Assembly: GCA_902806565.1 (NCBI GenBank) | Contig: CADCXA010000029.1 | Location: 1,860,001-1,924,000, forward strand | Reading direction: 5' to 3' | Source of the DNA: Hypoxylon rubiginosum | Lineage: Eukaryota; Ascomycota; Sordariomycetes; Xylariales; Hypoxylaceae | Length of the DNA: 64,000 nucleotides | In this document: positions 56,084 through 64,000 of the stretch, piece after piece | How positions within the stretch are numbered: position 1 is the stretch's first letter | Layout of the letters: every line of letters begins with the position of its first letter | The notes under the pieces: generated by a model | Seen by the model: only the letters and a program-made list of their open reading frames with translations | Databases searched by the model: none | Told to the model about the DNA's origin: nothing | Program-made: the position numbers and the translations under genes

Positions 56084-59000
56084 ATGTATAGCACTTTGAG
56101 AGCCCAGGTAACATAGCCTCCATAATCACTAGCTTATATTCTGTTTGCTGAATCCTAACTGTTGGTTCATTCCCAGGATAATCAACTGGAGGTATTATAT
56201 GAGACACCCCAAACGCTCTTATCGGCACATAAGTAAGCAACCTTTCGTGAATGCCACAGTCGAATGACTCGGTCCTAAATATACTTAAGACTACGGGTCT
56301 ATCTCGTTCATGGATTCTTTACCAGCAAGTACAGCAACTATAAATCCGTCCTCGAAAGTTGCATTGTTGAGAACGCCAAGGCCATCGAGACACAACTTCT
56401 TATCAAGGTCCTTCGATTCGATATCAACATGATTTCAACTCAACCCTACAATCAAGCTTTATTGCAGCAGGCATGGATATTGCGCCAATCACTGGACAGC
56501 GAGATCGTGCAACTAAACGTACTGCCGCCTGAACGCATTGTTTTTATTGCGCATGGTTTGGGAGCCTGGATCATGATGGAAGCGCTGGCTTCCCCTAGAA
56601 ACCGGAATATATCCTTTGTTCCGCTAAAGATATTTTTCTTAGATGTGCCTGCATCTACGATAGACTCTGATGTGGAAACCAACTCGGTGAACTATTCTAC
56701 GTACTTTGAACGGATACGAGATATATTCTATACAAGTACGACTGAGGATGGCCTGAAGTCCCATCTATCTATAACCGACCGCAATTTCGAAACCTTCCTA
56801 ACGCACAACAAGAGCCGTAGCGACGTCGAGACTTTTTCGGTTTGGATAAATAACGAACCCGGGGGCAAGTCGAAGTTAGCCGATCGCGTTCGATATTGGC
56901 TTCCTCTTTATCCCCTTCGATCACGATCGACGCCGTCTGCAAAGCAGTGCCTTGCGGGGCTGCTTGACAATCTAGCCTCAAGTGAAAACAGTGATACCGC
57001 TTTACAGATAGCCGGGCGTGGCAGAATCGAACTTCCTCATGAGAACAGCCACACTTGGCCACAGGAAGAGAGTACCTCTCCAAGAATTGATTTCCCGGAA
57101 CCCTCTCAGCACGTTCGGGATGGCGTAGAGGGGAATATCCCACTAGAGCGACATCAAAGAACTCCGAGTCTACCCCTATTGAAGCCCCATCTGCACGACC
57201 AACGCAATAACGAGACAAAATCGGACAATGCTTCTCAAGTTACTATGCCCCCTTCGCGCTTAAGAGACCTAGACACCATCTACGAATTAGCGTTTTCCTT
57301 TCTACAGTGTGGTCAACTTGAAAACGCAGAGACTCTCTTTGTCAGAATGGATGATCTCTTGTCGGATACCAAGCAATGCTAATCCTTAACACCATTGCAG
57401 AATCGTCTACAACTGGCCTCTACTAGACTTTACCTTGGACAATATAAAGAAAGCAAGGGCGACCTTGAAGCTGTCCGACGGGGTATCGACCTTTTTATGC
57501 CTGTTACGGATGATGAGAAGGAATTGAAGAACGAACTTGACTTCGATTATCGCCGATGGCTAGCAATTTATATGCTTCATACGGGGGAGTGGAGGAACGC
57601 GGCCAATGGATTCGACGAGTTACTCGACCCAAAGTGGGAAACGCTGAATAACAGGTATTCCTTCGAAATTACCAGAGATATCGCACTTACTCGTGCATAT
57701 CTAGGAGAGTACAAAAAAGCATTGAATCATATCACGAAGGCACGAGCCCTACTTGACTCCTTGCAAGAGACATCTCCTCCTTCCAGTAACCATGAAACTG
57801 CATTTTTGGTTAAACAATCCGGGTTGGAAGCCGTGAAAGCTACTATCTGTTATCTGGGAAACATCAGGACTCCCTTATGACTGCTTCCAAGTCCTTGGCT
57901 ATCCTAGAGGATACTCTTGGTTCTGCTCATTTCAAGACTCTAGCAGTAGCAAATCTCAAAGCATGGTGCCTCGTTTATCAACACCGGTTTGCTGGTGGAG
58001 AATCTGAAAAAGATAAACCTCCTACGAATGTCCAATCTAAAAAGCCTCTTGTGGATGTCCAGTCTGGGGAGTCTCTTGTGGACGTCGAGTCACTTTCAGA
58101 CGTTGAGTTACTCTGTCAATCAACCTTCAGCAAATTAGCTCTGAATCTGGGCCGCCGACACCCTCTAACGCTCGAATCCATGGAATGTCTCGTACGGATT
58201 TTCATTTTACAGGGTCGTTTTGCCGAAGCAATTGATACCGGAACGTCTCTTTATAACAACGTGGCTGAAACTCTAGGTAAATATCATCCGCAGGCAATAA
58301 GCTGTCAATACCAGCGAGCTGCTGCCCATTTCGCACGAGGCAACTATCGTACCTCGGAATCACTGTACAGAGAAGTCTTGAGAGACGCCACAAATGTACT
58401 AGGGCTTGGCCACTCAAGAACTGTTGAATACAGTTGCGAATTGGCACGTGCCTGTCTATACCATGGCAAAATAGAAGAGGCGCTTGGGAAATCAAAAGAG
58501 GCAACCGTACAGCAAGTACAAATATATCTAGACTATGGATCCTTAAACTTGATGTCCACCACACAAAACCTCTTCAGAGAACTACAAAATCTTCTAACCG
58601 ACAAGCCTAAATGTCGACTACATCCTGATTTAATCTGCAGCCTTCAGCTTATTGCTGAAATTGAACTACGGAAGCATCAGATCAACGGCCTTGATGGGGA
58701 TTTAGATCTAGCCGAGCAGATTCTTAGATTTCTTGCCGAAAGTCCACTAAGATCGGGTGGTACTACGTCGATTCTGAAAGCTTCAGTGGATTATGATCTT
58801 GCCATTGTCCTCCAAGAAAGACAGCCTGCTGCTGAAACCCAGAGCTACGAGTCAATAAAGATTTTGGAAAAAGTAGTTCAAGTCAGGAGAAGGCTTTTTG
58901 GAGAGGATCACGCAGATACTCTGCGGGCTCATTCGGAGCTGTTAAGGGGTAGGTTTATACGAGACATGTCATGCGAGGAAAAGAATCCAAAGAATACGAT

Positions 59001-59460
59001 CGATTGGGAAGTATTTATATCAAGCTCGGACAACATATGGAACTGTCTTGAATCAAGGTACGGGTCGCAATTTCCCCAAACCTTGTATGCTCGGTTCTGG
59101 CGTTTGATTACATCGTCCATTTTACGCCGATTCCAATATCAGTGGATTGAAAAAGAAGCACAATCTATCAGTTCCATATTATCGAGCCCGCAGTTTGCTT
59201 TCGAGCGTCTGGTTGAATCGATCTTGACGAGAAACGTACTAGCAAAGTTTCTGATTGAATTCAAAATCATGTCCTTGGCTTCCCAACTATTGGACTCAGC
59301 CGAAGAGGATATAGATAATGCTACGAAAGAAAATTCGAACGAGAGCCTTCGCAGGGCACTGGTGGGACTCGTGGAAGCTTCTAAGCAGCTCATTTCTTCC
59401 AGCGACAAATCATCACTAGATGAAAAGGGGAGGCGATTAAGTGAAGGTATTGCAGAGTGA
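56084..59460 (+). pseudogene. Decayed alpha/beta-hydrolase-TPR protein gene
   Basis: Small 5' exons are well supported: 56084-56107 (MYSTLRAQ), 56177-56232 (DNQLEVLYETPQTLLSAH) and then 56290 onward, with good donors, branch points and acceptors. They lead into a hydrolase strand with VYLVHGF (residues 30-36). The nucleophile elbow reads FIAHGLGAW, so Gly (about 116) stands where Ser is expected; the domain is probably not catalytic. After a disordered linker come kinesin-light-chain-type TPRs to the end of the reading frame at 59460. A TAA at 57380-57382 interrupts the frame, yet reading through it keeps the 42-residue TPR period and gives SLTPLQNRLQLASTRLYLGQ. A one-base loss in the GGGAAAC run at 57856-57862 shifts the frame inside another TPR. 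Without these lesions the product would be about 1,080 residues. Hydrolase-TPR proteins resemble the outer parts of fungal NLRs but no NB-ARC is present. Either the gene is dead, or introns mask both lesions (see findings). Confidence 0.78.
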
Positions 59461-59928
59461 AAAGAGAAGGTAATAAGTTAACCGGAAGATGTTATTAAGC
59501 GATAATTTATTTTATTATTGCAAGGCTACCCCCTGAGCGGCGTGGTAGCCCGGAGTTTACGGAAGCCTCACCTTTACTCTCACTTTTAATGCCACTATTC
59601 GCAGGCTACGAAAAAAAATATGCGTATATCACGTTTATACACAATAACTAATGGATTAAGCACATGGAGCGGCAACGAGTCATGTATTTGTTTGCCCCTT
59701 TCCCGCTATCGCTGCTGAGTTCACGATAGCGACAAAGTTGTGTGGCAAGTGGATCCTCTTCGATCCATATAGTTCTAGACCTCGGAATAATAATCCGTCT
59801 CACTTTATTCATAAAAAAAAAAACCCTCACTCAACTATCCCCTTTTTCATTCCTTCCCTTTTTCTCCTTTTTTTTCGCTTCATCTTTTTTTCTATCCTTC
59901 GCTCATTCAACTCTCGAGGTGGACTCCA
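59461..59928. promoter_or_regulatory. Upstream region of the methyltransferase gene
   Basis: A long pyrimidine-rich tract (about 59830-59915) just before the ATG is typical of fungal core promoters and leaders. No gene is supported in this stretch. Confidence 0.45.
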
Positions 59929-61125
59929 ATGAGGCCAGCGGGTCATCCGCTGTCTCCCACGAGCAGCCTTCCTCCCCTGCGCTCACTCCCTACGCTCACT
60001 AAGGAACGGATATTTTCGGCATTGGATAATCTACATGAGCTATACTGTCCTGTGTCGTTGTCGCGGGCTATCGAATCGCAACTAGAGCTCGGAAAAGTGC
60101 ACGACGGCCTACCAGCTCGACAGCTAGACTCCGGTTACGTCTCAGAGAATGAGGATGATATAGACTTGGAAGGCGCGTTGGATGCCTTGCGCGCCGACAA
60201 CTTTGAGCGCAACTTTGCGATTCGTTGGTTGACTACCTTGATCGCCCGCGTGGAAGAGCTCCCCTTAAACGAGAAGGACGAGCGTGAGCGTGTGGTCGAC
60301 AAGGCCTCACATGTTCTTGCCTCGTTCGCTAAAGCGGCGGAAGAAGATGAAGAAAATTCAAGACTTAGGCGGGAATTTTCCTTCTTTTTATCGCCATCTG
60401 AGACTCCTGACTTTCTTACGTCTCCCGAGTCAGACACCAACGAGAAGATCAAAATAGACGTGCGTCTCCACGATGGCTCGCATACTACCACGGATCATAC
60501 CGATGTTGGCCTACAGAGCTGGGGCGCATCCATCGTATTCTCTGATTTGCTTTGCGCATCGCCTGCACGGTTCGGACTGACTCGATCTACACTTGGTTCC
60601 TCACCCCGTATTATCGAATTAGGGGCAGGGACGGGGCTAGTTAGTCTTGCGCTCGACAAAGCACTGCCTCACCTCGGCATTTCGGACGCAGCCTTGATGG
60701 CGACAGACTATCATCCAGCCGTGCTTGCCAATCTACGGTCCAACATTGCGCTTACACGAGCAAGCGTGAAAGCATGCGCTTTAGATTGGTCAGACCCTAT
60801 TTTGGAAGCGCCACTTGATGCGCCTGCCGACGTCCTCGTAGCGACCGACGTTGTCTATGCGCTTAAGCATGCCGTGTAGTTGCGTAACTGTGCAACCCGT
60901 CTGCTAGGTCCAGGGGGCATCTTCTGGCTGATGATGACCGTACGGCCCAATGGTCGCTTCGAAGCAGTAATCGACTCCGTCGAGAAAGCATTTTTGAGGG
61001 CGTCTCCAGACGCGGCGGACGGCAGGCATCTGACGATCCTCGCCGTGGAGAATGTGGCAAAGCGACGGGGTGTCGGGCGCGGAGACGAGAGCGGATATAA
61101 ACTCTTTAGAATCGGATGGGCCTAG
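59929..61125 (+). pseudogene. Methyltransf_16-type methyltransferase with one in-frame stop
   Basis: One uninterrupted reading phase of 399 codons contains a single TAG at 60877-60879. The protein before it begins with an N-terminal helical domain (TKERIFSALDNLHELYCPVS...FERNFAIRWLTTLIARVEELPL). It continues with the methyltransferase-16 signature DVGLQSWGASIVFSDLL, the SAM-binding motif I IIELGAGTGLVSLAL and the post-I motif DVLVATDVVY. After the stop the same phase continues LRNCATRLLGPGGIFWLMMTV and ends GYKLFRIGWA, as expected for the family's last strands. The position is normally Trp (TGG) in related proteins as I recall them, so TGG to TAG is the likely lesion. The family (METTL21/FAM86-like) methylates lysines of translation or chaperone proteins. 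A truncated product would lack the last strands of the fold. Sequencing error is possible. Confidence 0.78.
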
Positions 61126-61666
61126 ACGGATAGACTAGAGGTAGAGAGATATCATAGAACTAGAGTATAGAGACATACCCGTAGAAGAGCATCTCAGAGA
61201 TATAGCATGGAAGGGAGGCATAGAGAGGAGATAAGGGCGTTCTTGGCACCTCGAACGACTTGGATGATGATGTTCTTTACGTTTCATTCCTAATAGCAAG
61301 GTTCGTTTGTTCCCATCTCTCATTGATCCTTGTCACGTATCTGTACCCTGCGATTCTTTCAGGTTTGCAGTGGAGATAGGGGCTACCTGGTGCCTAATGA
61401 TCCTCACTTGGAATTTCAAAAACATAGCATATAAGCATTTGGAAAAACTAGGTGAAATACGTAGAAGAGCACGTGGAAGTCTCACGCCAAAGGCGGCATC
61501 CCACATCTGACGAAGAAGCTTGGGTTTTTATAACAGCTCAATAAATTCAAGTATGGAATAGAGCTAGATAGGTATATCATGATACAATCAACGACCCGGT
61601 TACTAACAGATATCCTGCATCTACCTCTTATACTCTCCAGAGATGTGACATTATATAACAGAAATA
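61126..61666. other. Convergent intergenic region
   Basis: Probable 3' flanks of the methyltransferase and FAD-oxidase genes; no other feature. Confidence 0.5.
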
Positions 61667-63277
61667 TCAGTCGGCCCGCTTCACGCAGAAAGGATTCGGG
61701 GTGAAGATGCCGTAGGGATCGGCGGCCTTTCTGATCTGCTGGAGCTTCTCGTACTTGGCCCGGTCCTCGAAATAGCAGTTCCAGACAGCGTCCAGGTTCC
61801 AATCGCCGTAGGAGCCCCACAGCACGCGACGGTCTTCCTTCGAGAAGACGCCTTCGGGCCCGATCGCCTCCTCGTCGTTGACCTTCTGCCAGTCCTCGGC
61901 GCGGGCCTCGGTCTCCTCGGAGTGGAAGCAGTCCATCGTGCAACCCAGGCTGGTGTCGCGCCAGCTGTACGACGTGCCGTTGCCGGCGTTGCGCGCGAAC
62001 ATGGAGTTGCGGCCCCCGAAGCACTGCAGCTGCGCCGACAGCCAGCACCGGTTGTGCTCGGGCCTCACGACGGCGTCGATGCGGCCCACGACCCAGTCGG
62101 CCCATCTGTCCCTCGCCAGGGTGCGCGAGCTGGTCGTGTACGTGCGCTTGACGTACGGGTGCTCGAACTCGCGCACGTTTCGGAAGATCCAGTCCCGCGT
62201 CAGCTGCGACATGGGCTTCTGCTCGACGTCGCTGTCGCCGAGGATCCAGTCGGAGCCCTCCTTGATGCGGTCGAACCAGGACATGTCGCACGCGTCGCCG
62301 CCCGCGAAGGGGACCCACTGCGCGTACACGATGATGGTGCGCGGCCACGCGACGAGCCCGTCCTTGCCGTACAGCTCCGGGTGCGCCCGCGCCATCCACT
62401 CGTCCAGCCCGGGCCACAGGTCCAGGAGGGGGAAGGCCGAGCTGAGGACGCTGATGCAGAGGTCGTAGTTGCGCGGGAAGTTGTCGTTGTCGGACATCTC
62501 CACCAGGATGTCGACCAGGCGCTTCAGCGTCTCGGTGTCGTAGAAATAGAGGGCCTTCATGCCCCTGGAGCCGTTGTAATCCTGGTCACGGTGCACTTGG
62601 ATGGTAAAGTGGGTCAGGACGCCGAGGTTTCCGGGGCTGCCGCCGAGGAACGCCCAGAATAAGTCGGGGTCGGTGGCTTGGGTGATCTCCTTGAAGTTGC
62701 CGTCGGTGTCGATGATCTCGAGAGACAGCACGTGGTCTCCAAACAGTCCGAAACTACGGGCTAGTTGCCCATAACCTAGTATTCGCCGTTAGCAATGCCG
62801 CTCAGATACTGAATAGAAGTGCAGCTTACCGCCGGTTTGTACGTGTCCGCCAAGATGAACCTCGGTGCACTGTCCGTGAGGCACGAACAGCTTGCTCTCT
62901 GTAATCCAAGCGTTGAATTCACCTAGGCTCCAACTGACGCTCGTACGAGCGTAGGCCTTACCATCCTTCTCGAAGATGGCTCGGTCGTCCGGTCCCTTAA
63001 ATGAGTCCTCAAGGTCTAACTGGATGTTAGGGGCGCTCGTGGAGGAAGCGCCGCTGTATTGGTGGCCACCGGTCTTGATGGCCACGGCAATCTTCTTCTC
63101 CTTGGCATACTTGAGTGTCAATACGATATCTTCCTTGGTCTTGGGCTGGACGATTAGTCCCGGGTTGAGATCGCGCTCTTTCCCGTAGGTGGAGGTAGCA
63201 TATTGGTACTTGATCTCGTCGTAGTCTTTCGTCCCTGGGACGTACTGGTTGCCGCTAATGCCTGTAATGGTCGCCAT
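61667..63277 (-). CDS. Berberine-bridge-type FAD-linked oxidase
   Basis: Two exons (63277-62830 and 62775-61667; intron 54 nt) give 518 residues. The FAD-binding-4 (PCMH) domain starts LNPGLIVQPKTKEDIVLTLKYA, followed by KTGGHQYSGASS with His72 placed for an 8-alpha-histidyl FAD bond. Cys137 in PHGQCTEVHLGGH is placed for the second, cysteinyl bond. The spacing (65) is close to that of berberine bridge enzyme. The splice junction lies in VQTGG/YGQLARSFGLFGDHVLSLEI. The C-terminal BBE domain ends DPYGIFTPNPF. Such enzymes oxidise alcohols, amines or sugars with O2 and are frequent in fungal secondary metabolism. No secretion signal is evident at the chosen ATG. Exon 2 is strongly GC-rich. Substrate unknown. 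Confidence 0.93.
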
Positions 63278-64000
63278 GGTTGCTATCGAAACGTATTGCT
63301 TGACAACATCCTCAACAAAGATACAGAGGTCCCCATTCTTATAATCCTACACATTGCACTATACCTTGGGAAAATAAATTCGATGTGTGTTAAGGCTTAC
63401 CATGCGTATGCCTCAGCTGTCAGCTTCGTCGGAGCGGACTTCCTCATATGCTGTGTAACTCCTGGCTTACCACCCTTTTTCACACCAGCTGACATGCAGC
63501 AGATAGATACGATATACGCTACTATAGGCTACTACCTAGTGTCGCTTACACTATTTCAATACTAAACATTGCTTTTGACGGTAGTAAGCTGGAATGTTGT
63601 TGCCCAAAGACGCTATGCGCTGCTAGGTCGTTGGCTGCTGGACCGGGATTAAACGCGGAGTTGTATCGAATATTGCATCTTTGCTTGCAACTACCAACAA
63701 TACGTCAAATCAGACCACTCGTATACGCTCGTTAGCTCGATTTACGTATTGTATGCAGACGGTTGTAACCTTCGAGGCTCGGGACTTCAGCCAGGTAAGA
63801 GCTGATACGGTACCGCCGGGATGGTTACATACAGCCCCTATCCTAGTATTGTCACGTCAGCGGATATATCACATCTAGACCGACCTACCAATACAGTGTG
63901 GCTTGGGATGGGCCCTCCCCTCCGCATCGCCCAGGATTATCACTTGAGCCGTTGTGCGGGATGGTTGGTGGCTCTGTATTTCGCCCAATAGATTGATATA
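63278..64000. other. Upstream flank of the FAD-oxidase gene to window end
   Basis: No further gene is supported; a 120-codon plus-strand frame at 63203-63565 mostly overlaps the oxidase start and has no family features. Confidence 0.5.

Noticed and set aside
60874..60907. Short GT...AG intron to explain the TAG in the methyltransferase gene
   Set aside because: It would be only 34 nt and would leave the downstream frame with an early stop; reading on in the same phase fits the family.
61922..62662. 246-codon plus-strand frame opposite the FAD oxidase
   Set aside because: GC-rich antisense shadow; the minus-strand frame matches the BBE family.
1..64000. CRISPR arrays, rRNA, telomeric TTAGGG arrays
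   Set aside because: None seen; no regularly spaced identical repeats and no telomere repeats at either end of the window.

Overview
The window comes from a filamentous ascomycete (Pezizomycotina, most likely Sordariomycetes; the order cannot be fixed from the sequence). The support is short GT-AG introns of about 50-110 nt with CTRAY-like branch points, a TeaR/Mod5-type prenylated polarity protein, fungal-type Med11, TAF5 and Vps5, and an AT-only block that looks like the product of repeat-induced point mutation (RIP). No rRNA, tRNA, CRISPR array or prokaryotic feature was found.

Layout. 1-8330 is a nearly pure A+T block with no genes. It holds one small GC-bearing island with inverted ends (3270-3392) and degenerate tandem repeats (about 7040-7745 and 7897-8098). 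8331-24454 is gene-sparse and accessory-like: a flavin-containing monooxygenase (minus), a probable solo LTR, a luciferase-like FMN-dependent monooxygenase (plus) and a sterol O-acyltransferase (plus). A J-domain protein follows at 24455-26314. 26315-35094 is a gene desert with microsatellites, a G-quadruplex candidate and a 621-bp mobile element that has perfect 88-bp terminal inverted repeats and 8-bp target duplications.

35095-53606 is a housekeeping block: metallophosphoesterase, TeaR, a nuclear-looking coiled-coil protein, a mitochondrial flavin-reductase-domain protein, mitoribosomal bL31m, Vps5, and the divergent pair Med11/TAF5. 53981-63277 is accessory again: a GT1 glycosyltransferase, a decayed alpha/beta-hydrolase-TPR gene, a methyltransferase gene with one in-frame stop, and a berberine-bridge-type FAD oxidase.

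Exon structures were rebuilt by hand from splice signals, frame continuity and family alignment from memory. Several terminal exons are tiny: 8 codons at the 3' end of the sterol acyltransferase, 24 nt and 37 nt first exons in the TPR gene and Vps5, and a 3' exon of the monooxygenase that encodes a membrane tail. The most noteworthy observations are the intact inverted-repeat element at 33902-34522, the un-mutated island inside the AT block, and the two neighbouring genes (56084-61125) with nonsense or frameshift lesions, where the lesions in the TPR gene could be masked by potential 59-60 nt introns.
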